Source: Microdochium bolleyi (taxonomy: Eukaryota > Ascomycota > Sordariomycetes > Xylariales > Microdochiaceae). From it: DNA of 64,000 nt. Below are positions 54,001 through 64,000 of the stretch, piece after piece; the stretch's first letter is position 1, and the number at the start of each line of letters is the position of its first letter. The stretch is from positions 593,754-657,753 of the forward strand of contig KQ964261.1 in the NCBI GenBank assembly GCA_001566295.1, in the 5' to 3' direction. The notes under the pieces are model-generated. The model saw nothing but the letters and a program-made list of their open reading frames with translations, was not told the origin of the DNA and did not search any database. The translations under genes were made by a program, and so were the position numbers.

Positions 54001-54704
54001 CCGCCGATCCCATGGCTCATCTCGTCAAGGGCGTCGACGACCACATACACCTTGGGGATTTGCTGCAGTGCCGACTGCAGCTCCAGCCAGAGTTCTGCAG
54101 AGTCCAGGTTGTCAATCGTGCGCTTGGTAGTTCTGTAGCCATTCAGCTTCACTTGCAAAGGCGGGCTGAAAGGCAGAAGCTGTGCCAGCCAGTCGCGCAC
54201 CGCGGCGATCGGCTCATGATTCGCGGCAATGATGTGCCGGAAGAAGAAGAACAGGACAGGCACTCCCTCCTGACGAAGTCTCTCAATGAGAGACGCCGCG
54301 ATGACCGACTTGCCTGCTCCGGGAATACCTGTACAGCGTGAGTCAATTCTGTTAGCCACTATCTCGAGCAATCAAGCGTACTGCATCTCCAATTTGGCGT
54401 GGCACTCACCTCGGATCCAGAGCAATCTCTGTTCATTCCCCGCGCTTTGCCAATCATGATACGCTGCCCCTTCAAGAAGCCATTTGCAGGTGCCATCGAG
54501 GTGCGCCGTCGTGTGTTTGCGCAGCTCGCTGCCGTCGCCTTCGTAGTCGGTCGGCTGCAACCATGTTCGGACCTTCGCGAGCTCGACTGCCGGTAGTGGT
54601 AGAATATTGACCTCGTTGAAGTCGTGGACATCCTCAGGAGCCAAGAACACCGCGTCGTCCTCCCAAGACATATTCATACCATCGTGTAACTGGAGATTCG
54701 CCAT
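48054..54704 (-). CDS. NACHT-ankyrin NLR-like protein, 2189 residues
   Basis: Two exons, 54704-54410 and 54328-48054; the intron falls in the Gly codon of the P-loop. The first 98 residues contain the linker KVRTWLQPTDYEGDGSE that precedes NACHT domains in many fungal proteins. The NTPase has Walker A GIPGAGKS (residues 99-106), Walker B YVVVDALDEM and the sensor segment VFMTSRPVAY. A winged-helix-like stretch follows, then more than 1500 residues of ankyrin repeats, seen as recurring GxTPLHxA and LLxxGAD units to the C-terminus. Such STAND proteins act in non-self recognition and programmed cell death; the ligand is unknown. The huge second exon is uninterrupted, so the gene is probably functional. 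It is not obviously linked to the catabolic genes. Confidence 0.92.
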
Positions 54705-57599
54705 TCCTTTCGCTGTACTTGCACCACTGGTGTGGGTCGGTCTTCATTCGATGAAGAAAACGCGAGTTGGAGATGCGATTGGAGGCTTGAGAGAGCAGAG
54801 AATGATAGATTCAAATAGTGGTAATGTACCCAACTAGATGATGGAGAGGTTCAGATTCAGTGACTGGAAGCCTCGGAGCTCTATTTATGTGCCTGGTGAT
54901 CGAGCGTTGCATTGTGAGTCAGCTGCGTTGGAGTACTTTCGGTGAGCGTAAGCGAACGTAAGCATACATCACCTTCTCCATGTCACAATAAAGCAGTGCA
55001 AAGTATGCCAAGACTGCCCAGGTGGTTTTTGAACTCCAATACTCGTGCTGGAAGAGGACACCAGTGTTCGCTCTAAGTGTCTCCAAAGTATCGGAATACT
55101 AAATTTATATCATCACCTATTACAAGTATGTAGGCCCCAACAGGCAGGTAGACGGTGCTCTAGAGCATGTAGAATGCCATTCTCGTCACTGACTTTTTTG
55201 TAAAAGAAAGATGTGTTGTATCGTACTCTGCCTGCACTTGTACTTTGCCTTTTAGTGATATAAAACTAATTCCGCTGGGGTCAAAACCTCGTCTAAGAAA
55301 TTGCAGAGCTAACAATACCCTTAAAGCAGTTCGTGCTCCGTGTGGCATCGTATCTAGAGTGTGGGCTATGAGTTTGGCTGTGGCTTCTAGATTTGCGGTA
55401 CTAGATTGTGCAGCTCTGTATTGGTGTCAATCTTCAATGTCATAACTGCGCTTACAGCTGGAGCAACTAGTGCAGCACAGAAGCTGCATGTACTTCAGGC
55501 AAACTTCCGACAGCTATCTCGTGGCGACGAAGTTGCGCCCAAGTTCTCGAGTCTCAACCGCCTAAGTTCCTCCCCAAACGGGTGTACACTTTCTTCTTGT
55601 CCATTGTCTGTTGGGAGCGTCTCCGTTTAGACTCTGGCTCTCGTAGGCCGTGCCGATATAGCGGGTCTAGTATGCAGGCATGGTGCGACATATTCGGCCG
55701 CATGAAGCCCTGCGGCGCCTCTTCGGCGGCTTCCAGAGCCTGGAGGCCTACAAGATATAAAGTGACACTGGAGCATGAACGGTTCCGACAGTCCTCCAGG
55801 ATGCTCCATCTCTTCGGGACGGAGAGAGTCGTTATCAGGACTCTGTGATGTAGGATCTGTGCTAATCGCCGTATCGCTGTGGCGCTGTGCTCGGGATTGT
55901 CGAGCACGTCTTCCTACCGCGGTTATCGAGGAAACTGGCGACCAGCATCGCATCTCCTGAGGACCGGACCCGCTACGCCTTGGGCGGGCCCCAGTCCACA
56001 CCAGCGTTGTAGGCTTGCAGTGGCCCGCTGCTTCGAAAGTTCCCGCTATTGCCCTAATGTTAGCTCGGGGCCGTTCCTGAGAGTTCTCGACGTTTCTGTC
56101 CCGCTGTACTAGGGCAGATATCAGAGCTCTGATCGAGGCTCAATCTCCGACCCTGATGCAGGTACTGCGCTCGTCCACTCCCAAACTGTCTTCCCACGTC
56201 TAGGCCATAGTGCTCGAAAGAACCACAACACGGACAAGCGAGCGTAGATGCGCTATTGCCGCAGGCAAGTACAGTTACTGTGATGAGACTACAGCAGCCA
56301 GCCAACCTTCGATCCCTAGCATTCCGCGCCAGCCGTATCCGCGAATAAGCGAGGGCCGAGGCGGATATCGATAGACACTGATAAAGAGAGGCTACTTAAC
56401 AATACTCCGGCGCCAAGCCTGCCCTCTCAGTTCTTCGGCTTGCAGCAACGAATGAGACTTTGATAAGCGACCACCGCGGCGAAACGGCGCAATCTAGATC
56501 CACTCCACCTCTGACTCTTCGCAACTATAAATGCCAAGGTTACAATCCTGAGGACAGCACGCAAAGGGCACGTCAGGGCTGAGGAGCGCTCCTCCCGGTC
56601 ACACAGCGTCAGGCCGTGAACAGAGCGGTTTTCCAGGCTCGCTTTTGCGTCGTTCGAGTAGGGCCTGCGGAACGTTAGCGATGCCACGGCAACCACGAGA
56701 GGCAGGCGTCAGGGCAGCGGCGCGGATAGCTATGGGGCACACAGTCTTCACACGTCTCAAGGCGTGAAGGAAGCTGAAGACGGTATTTTGGCTCTTGCAA
56801 TACTTGGAGAGCTGTTGACCACGCGATGTTAGCGACATGAGGTCAGTGCGCCGGCGCGGCGCTGTTGGACGAAGGAGGATCGACTTACAGGTAATTACTT
56901 CTTCCCGCCCTTCACCGATACAGGACGACGCGGCTGCGATGTAAGGGCGCTTTCTTCCGGGGGCCCAAACCTTTAATACAAGTGTCGGCCGGCTCGTGCG
57001 CAGGAAGGTACTTGGCTTGGATCCGGCGGCGCCGCAGCTTGAGCCATGCAGCCTCGTGGCAGCCGGCTTGCGATGTGGAGTGCTCAGTGGGACTTAGCAG
57101 TCCTTAATACTTATGACTTCGTCGGCGGCAGTCTACTCCGCCTCCTCCACCATCTTGCCGGCCCTACTGATGGGACTATGAGCGGGAGGAGGGGTGTCTC
57201 ACTAGTGGTCATCGCAACTGCGGCTGCTGGTTGACGCTGATGGTAGCAACTGCATAACGCCGACGGATATGGAAAAACGTAAACGGGGGACCCCTCCAGG
57301 TGCGAACTGACCGCGAAACACCGATCACTGCCGCTTACCAGCTGATCGCGACTTTGCTGCTAGGTCCTGATGATGCAGCACACTCATTACAAGACTCCGA
57401 CAAATCGCGCTACACCACACTCTCACCAGCTCGCCCCTCCGAACCCAGTAAGGACCGACTCTTCGCCTTTCACGAGACAAGATCTAACAGACCTATACTG
57501 CAGTACGCCGTTCAGGCAGTATAACACAAGAACAAACGCGCTCCCCGGATGCTCTGCGTCAACCTAATCAGAGCCACAACTACCAGCTACCCAGACCTG
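54705..57599. other. Gene-poor DNA, left part
   Basis: NACHT gene promoter, then about 2.5 kb without intact coding sequence. On the minus strand, 55160-55448 holds a stop-free stretch of about 95 codons (containing PHGARTALRVLLALQF) that looks protein-like, but I cannot name it and the reading breaks upstream. The rest is short frames of mixed base composition, consistent with old decayed sequence. Confidence 0.4.
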
Positions 57600-57743
57600 T
57601 CGCCGACATGGGTAGTGAGAATGGTTCGTGCGCTTTACCCTGGTCTGGTCTAGGCTATCTTAAGACGCTCGTTCTAATCGTTACTTTGTACCTCCAGTTC
57701 TCTCCGATCCACTCCTCCCGACTACCACGAGCTCAAATCCCGA

Positions 57744-58193
57744 TGACCACGGTTGTCGTCCGAGGAAAGAGCACCCGGAACATCAGATGCCGCGAACGAA
57801 ACCGCACCCGAAGGCGTCAAGAACAGGTCCATGTAATACTGGATCACAAAATACTGGACGATAAGAGCGTGGACCTCCTGGTACACTCGGAAGGCGAATC
57901 TGCAGAGGCTGCCACCTGGAAGCTCGAGTTAGAGATCCAGGAAGACGCTAGCGAGCTCCTCTTCGCTACTAGGAAAAGGTCGGAGGCCGGGGCCAAGTCC
58001 TGTTCAAGAACCAGCCAGCAAAGTACCACATTTTCAAGATCCTCAAACACAAGAAGAAAGCCCGCGGCGGCTTTATACTGGAGTGCCAGTGGTAGGCTAC
58101 CCCACCTCCAATGGTAACACGACCATAGAGCCCAAGGCCAAGCGGAAAAAATTTATACCTCAGCTGTTAAACAGGTACTAAAAGAAATCGGTA
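57744..58193 (+). pseudogene. Decayed chromodomain protein gene
   Basis: Around 57830-57975 the frame reads VHVILDHKILDDKSVDLL, then SAEAATWKLELEIQEDASELLF. That spacing and the TW(E/K)xExxIQEDAxELL ending are those of fungal chromodomain proteins. About 10 codons on, the frame shifts: KYHIFKILKHKKKARGG appears in another frame, and near 58,085 it shifts again to GYPTSNGNTTIEPKAK and QLLNRY before a stop. Three frames for one protein plus the loss of the conserved Lys/Tyr aromatic residues mean a pseudogene. Such genes are often repeated in fungal subtelomeres. Confidence 0.6.
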
Positions 58194-61100
58194 GTCAGAG
58201 CAACTTTTTGCTGCGCAACAGGCTGGTCCACAGGATTTGCTTGGATTGCAGAAAGAGGATGCTGGAAGTCTACCTAGGTCCCCTGTGGGCGATATCCTTC
58301 CCGAACGGGAGCCCACTATACACCCTACTTCACAAAAGCCCTCGTCAATCGTGCACAGCTCGGAGACTTCACTAGAGTACGGCGTATCGACGAAAGAAAT
58401 AACCTAATCGCACGGGTAAGCGTTGCATGGGGATAGCCTCTTTCTAGGCTTAGGGCTTAGGCGCTGTTTCTGTCCTTACAGTAAGCCGCGACGGGGCGCG
58501 CTTGGCGAGGTCTTCGCCAGTTCGTACAGCGAATGTTAATCACGTTAAACCTAGTAACCTGAAGAGGGTTTTTCTTTATCGACATAGGCTGCCATAAGGT
58601 ATGAGGAGCCCGTTCTTCCTTGTAACACGATATTTTACCAAGATTTGACCCGTCTAGACGTCCCTCATAACGACAAATTGTGGCCAACAGCATCGCGACA
58701 AGCGGCATGATTGTAACGGAACAGAACCACTCCGAGGTTCGAAATATTGCGGGCATGTTCTCACTGTGTTGACATGCAAGGCGTTATCCTCTCCACTGAA
58801 AAGCTCCATGGATCGAAAGGGCTTCCGTTCTCCGGTTGCCGCCGCTCTCGGCTCGCTGAGACGTGGTTGACCCAGTACTCTAAGACTTGCTGCTTGGCCC
58901 GGAGTGGTAATCGTGAGGACTGGCCTGCTCCCGAGGAACTATGTGGTACGTCGGAGGCACTTCTAGCGGATCAGGGCCACCATCGCCGGACGACCTCAGG
59001 CTCAAATGCTGATCTCTTTGAGGACGGCCCCCTCCCCAATATCGAGGCTTGTTACGAGACTGGACGCTTGTGACGTACGACTTGATATGGCTGGTACCGC
59101 CGACTACGTCTTTTCGGAAACCCTAGATCTACTCGTCGACTTTGTAGGAGACGTGGCGGAGGTGCTTGTGAGGCCTTTCGTCGCGAGGCTGGGGGTAATC
59201 GTGGCCTGCTGCCGCCAATGAACAACTACCTAAAGCATTGTCGTTAATGGTATTGCTATCGGCTGGACAACATTTTGGTCTAGGTAGTAATTCGAGAGGT
59301 CGCAAGGTCGCCAAGAAGTCGTCTATCTCGCTATTGTAGACTACTTTCACACGGTACTATGCCGCAGGGCCGATTAGTCCGTGGAGAAAGGCATTAGTGG
59401 TGTCACCACTGTCCGCCAAGAATCGCTTAAGGCTGTGTGTCACTACTGGTGATGACACTTCGGACATTTGACCTGGCCCATGGGACGGTCTGGGAGACTT
59501 TGGCGCGAAGCTGAGTGGTGTGACTGGGGTGCAGGCACAATTTTCGGGTATGGCCGACCATCGACAGCAAGTCTGCGGACACAGCGCCAGCATGCAGCTG
59601 CCTCGAGACTAGCTTCGTGTGCATTGCCCCGTGGCATGAGTGGAATGGAACGGGGTAAATATCACTGGGGTTCTTTATCATAGGCAGAACGAATCGCCCA
59701 AATAGGCAATTTCGCCCACATGGATATACAGCCAATCAAATGCCAGATCTACTAAGATCGGATCCGGCCAATCACAGGTACGGACCTCATAGCGCGGGGC
59801 AGCTCTTATCTCCAGCCGAAGCCCTTGGAATTCAGAGAGTATAAATATTAATATAGTTAAGACCATGCACTAAACGAAGAAGTCTTACAACTATGTGCAG
59901 GTCCAGTTTCTTTACAAGACGAGCCTAGGGTATATAGAAGTAGATTATAAACTGTCTTACGATACCTAGCTCCGCACCTGCAGACTAGATAACGTATCTA
60001 AGGCACGCCGCAAGTTCGCAAATCCAAGATAATATCACTACAAACGTGGAATTTTACACGCTTGGGAACCATTGGTGTTTTTAGCTATAACTACGAATTA
60101 ACGAATTCACCGAACGCGTCAGCGTGGTCGGCATTGTGCTGTCCTCCACGAGGCAACACTCTCTCGCTTGTTCCGGGCTGACTAAATATCGAGAGCACAT
60201 TCTTAAGGCTGTATATGTATGTATTAGTATCGTCGTGTAAGAATCAGCTTTCAAACTCACAGTTCGTTATTCTACTCTCTCCTGCGACTTCGCATTAGCA
60301 AGCGTCGTTTTTGGTAAGAATGGGGTTTGCTTACGACTCCTAAATTGTTTTGCTTAACTTTGTCGTATTCTTGAACGTCACGAGGTCTAGCTCGCACAGC
60401 TTTTGAACCACTCTCTTTATACCCTCAGACATTTCTTGCAGTTGTTGCTCCAAGCTGGATTCGTAAGCATTACATCCACGAGACTATCAAACCATGAAGC
60501 GACATAGACTTACTATTGTATAGACTGTTCCTGCCGGGCTTCAAGACTACCCAATTTCCGAATAATCTGAGCATGTCTTTCATGTGAGAGTGGTTTTAGC
60601 AAAGTGCACACTGGAGCCTACACCCTTCATGCGATCACTGACCTTCTATCGGCGTCCCCTATCGAGCCAATGTGCCTATGGGAAGGCGCACCAAGTGATA
60701 GCAATGGCAAAGGCGAAGCGGAAGCCGAGCCCGGTGCGGACGCGGCGCCGGTGCGGAGGCTTCGGGCTATGTTGGTTCCGAAAGGTGGGCGGCACGCGAC
60801 TATGGACGGTCCAGTACATGTCTGGTTTGCACTCAGTTAACAGCAGACAAAATGCAAGCTCTTACTTAATATTTCGCATGTAATACCCATCGGCCATAGA
60901 GCGTAAACCCTTGGGGTGCCTCTTTGTGTGAAGGGAGAAGTTTGGTCGGACCTGTTACTTCATAGTCAGTATATGTCCCTTTTACATAGACGACAGCTGT
61001 AGTGACCTTACTAGAATACTAACACATCCCGCGCTAGAAAACCTTGATTAGGCAACTACTGATAAATAGCAAATATTATAGATGATAATAGCATAGAAGA

Positions 61101-62530
61101 ATCGTCGCAATTTAGGTACGGTTATTAGGATAAGTTTGTTATAAAATGCAAGCAGACTGAACCGCGGTAACTAAGTACCGCAATCGAAGACTAAATACGT
61201 TGCGAATTGCCACTATCATGAAGAGGATTAGTTAGGGAAGTCTCTATATTGAATAAGTTAGAATAACTTAATACGAATGTTTTCATAGGCATCTGAGTAG
61301 TCGAGAGGGCCACTAAAGGTTCCTATCGCAAAAGAACAGGTCCCGCCGCATACCAAGGCTGGGAGACAGAGAAGGTTAAGGATGAGGAGAATATCCGATA
61401 GCCAAAAGGACCATTGTCTCTAACGCCGCCGAAGGGTAAGTCTGGCGGCTACGAATATAATGCAGTTTGTAACAAGAAACCAGGATAATGCCTTCATCCC
61501 GGGCTAGGGTCAGTCGCCGATAGTAATAGGAAAAGGAGTGAGAAGAAGACTTACGACGAATTGCTCCTCAGTGATGCCCATTTGGTGCTCCTTAGGTCTA
61601 AAAAGATTACAGCGATTAGGATGATCGCCGTGCTGGGGGATGTTTTTTGCCTTTTCTTATTGATAGGCCGCAGATGGAGCCGCTGAATAGGGCACACTCC
61701 CCTCGGAAAGTTGTTATTCTGTATCAGATAGGCCTGATAGTGAGGCGGTGACCCTGAAAGGGCAAAATACTACTACTTCGGTTTTCTAGGTTTCGAAGAA
61801 GAAGCTCCATTAATAAATGATATTCATAGAACGGTCAAGCGCATCGAAGGCTCAGGCTACAGGGCAGAGCAACCTTAATGTTTGTTCATTGTTCTCCTTG
61901 CATATGTGCTTCAGTCGTGCCAGCTGGTCACTCCGTTATTCAGAGATAGAGATTTAGAAAACTTAATGTCACTAGCTGTAGAGCTTCGAGCCACCTCTAA
62001 CAGTATTAGAGTTCAACTGATAGGGCTAGTGTGACTCTACTGCAAGGTCGGGTAACCATATTGGCCATTCCTTTAATGTCTCAGCGCAGCATGGCTGCCC
62101 GCCACTCAGATTCAGAGGCCAAGACACAGAAACACACTTCGAAGGTATTTCGAATCGCAGTGCTCATGCCAAATTGTAGTTCTTGAGAACACACCTGAAA
62201 AATTCACTTACACCTTTTTACTCATGTACGATCTGTTAGGGAAACAGACGAGGGAAGTAGCCGCGCCAAATGAAAAGTTGATAACGCTGCAATAAGTCTC
62301 GACGGTGAGGGAGTCGAGGTGGTCAGGTCTGGTCAGAGTGGTCTGCGCAGCGGGCCGGATGGGCATGCTCGGCGCCAGGATGTTGTCTCAGCTCGGCATA
62401 CTTGACAAAGAATACCGGGTCCATCTTGTAGTGCGACGCGCCGCAGTCAATCTTCAAGTACTTGAATAGGCATAGCCGGGCGAGGCGAAGAGGGACTGGA
62501 CGTCCGGTGCGGGTAGTTCAAGGTTCGCGT
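58194..62530. other. Gene desert, middle part
   Basis: About 4.3 kb with no supported gene. AT-rich from about 59,830 to 60,500 and 60,840 to 62,280, with frequent TTA/TAA. No terminal repeats, integrase or reverse transcriptase motif could be recognised by eye, though degraded transposon origin is plausible. Confidence 0.4.
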
Positions 62531-62534
62531 AAGA

Positions 62535-62810
62535 TTACTCGCACTGCTCTTCTCCATGCCCCCCTACAGGCCATGCCAACGACCAGGTCGGCCAGACATT
62601 TCCGTAACTATCCCCATCGAGTGCCACAGCGCATGCCGCTGACACTAGCTCCAAGGAATCTGTAGACACTTCCACCTGCGAGAGGATGCGGGAGAGAGTG
62701 GCCGTGAGACGTTTGTTGTCACGTTCTAGCGCCACGACCCGGTCATCGCATGGCTAGTGGCTCAATTCGACCTGGTTCTGGAGCTCCTTGACCAACTCGG
62801 CTTGCCTACA
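62535..62810 (-). pseudogene. Decayed coiled-coil coding remnant
   Basis: Minus-strand reading gives KELQNQVELS, a stop, then DDRVVALERDNKRLTATLSRIL and further residues. The heptad-like Leu/Val spacing suggests part of a coiled-coil protein such as a retroelement gag, broken by the stop. Family unknown. Confidence 0.3.
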
Positions 62811-63056
62811 ATGGAACGCCCGATGCGCGCCGGCGGTTTTGGAGTCTCCTTGGTTGGACCCGTCAGTAGCCGGTTCGTACCGCACGGCTCAGTGTGAAGG
62901 CAACGCCGAGGAACTTTTTCTCGTGCTTGTCCATCACACCAAGTATGCCGGGCGTCTCTCAGTCAGGCCAGTGTGACGAACAGTGCACAGCAGGACATAC
63001 AAAGGATGACTGGTGTTCCTCATCGAGAAGCGGCTCTGAACCCGGTCGAGAATTAT

Positions 63057-63092
63057 GGACCCGGCCCCCAGCCCGGCCCCCGGCCCGGCCCT
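63057..63092 (+). repeat. GC-rich CCCGGCCC tandem tract
   Basis: Imperfect tandem CCGGCCCC/CCCGGCC units just upstream of the aldehyde dehydrogenase promoter motif. Confidence 0.6.
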
Positions 63093-63116
63093 GTGGCTCT
63101 CCGGTCTGATGGAAAG

Positions 63117-63124
63117 CCCCACAT
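63117..63124 (-). promoter_or_regulatory. ATGTGGGG motif upstream of the aldehyde dehydrogenase
   Basis: CCCCACAT on the + strand, about 290 nt before the ALDH start codon. Confidence 0.45.
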
Positions 63125-63414
63125 TTTGCACCATCAGCGAATGACAATATTTGTCTCTCTATAGGCATGGAGATGCTGGCGTGTTCCGGACCGGCTGAGT
63201 GACTAAGCTTGCACAGTCTAACAGGAGGAGAGCCGAAGCTGAGCGTACCTGCCGGGCGCATAGTAACGACCAGTAACAGAAACAGTGCTTGTCCCTCCTT
63301 TATTAAGTTGCAGGCCCTCCTGCCTCCGTCTCGAACGCTTGCTATGGGCCGGACTAATTGCTACCGTTCTCTATGCTACTCCAACTAAGCTGCCTTACTT
63401 CCTCCGACGCCGCC

Positions 63415-64000
63415 ATGTCGAACCTGCCTTTCACGGTGCGTCGCCTCTTCCCCGCACAGTTCTAGCTCTCCCTCCCATGGCCGGGTCTGTGCCGGCGTAC
63501 TGACGAAAGAACCACACAGCTGAATGACCCCACCCTCCTCCACGAGGCGTCGCTCCTTGGCGGGAAATGGGTGCAAGCCAATTCGGGGAACCGCTTTGAT
63601 GTCGAAGGTCAGTCGCGTGCTACTGCAACCTGTGCCAGGATGTGGCTCAGAACCTACATAGGACTAACTAGAGCCAATCGCACAGATCCCGGCACCTGCA
63701 AGGTGTGGGCGTCGTGCGCCAACAATGACGTGGCCGACGTGGACCAATATGTTGAGTCGTCGCAGGCTGCCTATGCCGGCTGGCGCCACACGAACCCGCG
63801 CGAGCGTGCCAAGGTGTTGATGCGGTGGCACGAGCTGATCACGGCGGCGCGGGACGACATAGCGGCGCTCGTCGTCCACGAGACGGGCAAGCCAATGGCC
63901 GAGGCGCAGGGCGAGGTCGACTACGCCAACGGGTTCGCGTGGTGGTTCGCGGGCGAGGCGGAGCGCGTACGCGGGTCTGTCGCGCAGCCGTCCGTGTCGA
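63415..64000 (+). CDS. NAD(P)-dependent aldehyde dehydrogenase (succinate-semialdehyde type), 5' part
   Basis: N-terminus of an ALDH-superfamily enzyme running off the right edge. Exons 63415-63435, 63520-63607 and 63686 onward join in correct phases (MSNLPFT to LNDPTLLHEASLLGG, then VEDPGTCKVWASC). The visible stretch (GKWVQANSGNRFDVEDPGT, RERAKVLMRWHELI, VVHETGKPMAEAQGEVDY, then FAWWFAGEAERVRGS) is the pattern of succinate-semialdehyde and related semialdehyde dehydrogenases. The catalytic Cys and Glu are beyond the window. By itself it could serve GABA metabolism, but the cluster motif in its promoter suggests that it may oxidise a pathway semialdehyde, for example hydroxymuconic semialdehyde to maleylacetate. 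That role is inference. Confidence 0.88.

Noticed and set aside
58700..58760. tRNA-like GGTTCGAA near 58,737
   Set aside because: No acceptor or anticodon stem can be drawn around it.
59357..59735. Copia-type reverse transcriptase remnant (a TTNAFLHG stretch on the minus strand)
   Set aside because: One weak resemblance only; no neighbouring RT, integrase or terminal repeats found.

Overview
This window looks like nuclear DNA of a filamentous ascomycete (Pezizomycotina). Most genes carry short introns (about 50-130 nt) with GTNNGT donors and CTAAC/CTGAC-like branch points. Other fungal hallmarks are TATA-type promoters, paired divergent genes, a NACHT-ankyrin protein with the typical fungal linker, and a C2H2 plus fungal_trans-type regulator. 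The species cannot be told from the sequence.

Positions 1-44.8 kb read as one large aromatic-catabolism cluster of 20 enzyme or transporter genes plus one regulator. In order: a vanillyl-alcohol-oxidase-like flavoprotein (cut by the left edge), P450-1, two divergent beta-hydroxyacid dehydrogenases, an alpha/beta hydrolase, P450-2, a metallo-beta-lactamase-fold lactonase, a short-chain dehydrogenase, a second such lactonase, a carboxymuconolactone-decarboxylase-family protein, an NmrA-like reductase, an MFS transporter, a flavin aromatic hydroxylase, carboxylesterase 1, the regulator, carboxylesterase 2, a homogentisate-dioxygenase-like ring-cleavage enzyme, a PcaB-like cycloisomerase, a mitochondrial 3-oxoacid CoA-transferase, a mitochondrial family III CoA-transferase, a thiolase and a maleylacetate-reductase-like enzyme. 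An aldehyde dehydrogenase enters at the right edge (63.4 kb).

The inferred logic is as follows. Esterases, P450s, the phenol oxidase and the flavin hydroxylase prepare a phenolic substrate. The cupin dioxygenase opens the ring. The cycloisomerase, decarboxylase-family protein, hydrolase and lactonases (or ALDH plus maleylacetate reductase) bring the product to 3-oxoadipate or a similar acid. CoA-transferase and thiolase then yield acyl-CoAs, probably in mitochondria. No intradiol dioxygenase, maleylacetoacetate isomerase or fumarylacetoacetase is present, so neither the standard protocatechuate nor the standard homogentisate route is complete here.

An 8-mer, ATGTGGG followed by G or A, occurs at least 15 times on either strand, almost always in promoter-proximal DNA of these genes, including the ALDH at the far right. 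The two zinc fingers of the cluster's own regulator are predicted by the recognition code to read GTG-GGG, the core of that motif. This candidate regulon is the most interesting signal in the window.

From 44.8 kb rightward the character changes. There is an AT-rich spacer, a secreted Ser/Thr-rich protein gene, a 2189-residue NACHT-ankyrin gene, then about 8.7 kb without an intact gene (54.7-63.4 kb) that holds a frameshifted chromodomain pseudogene and other decayed coding sequence.
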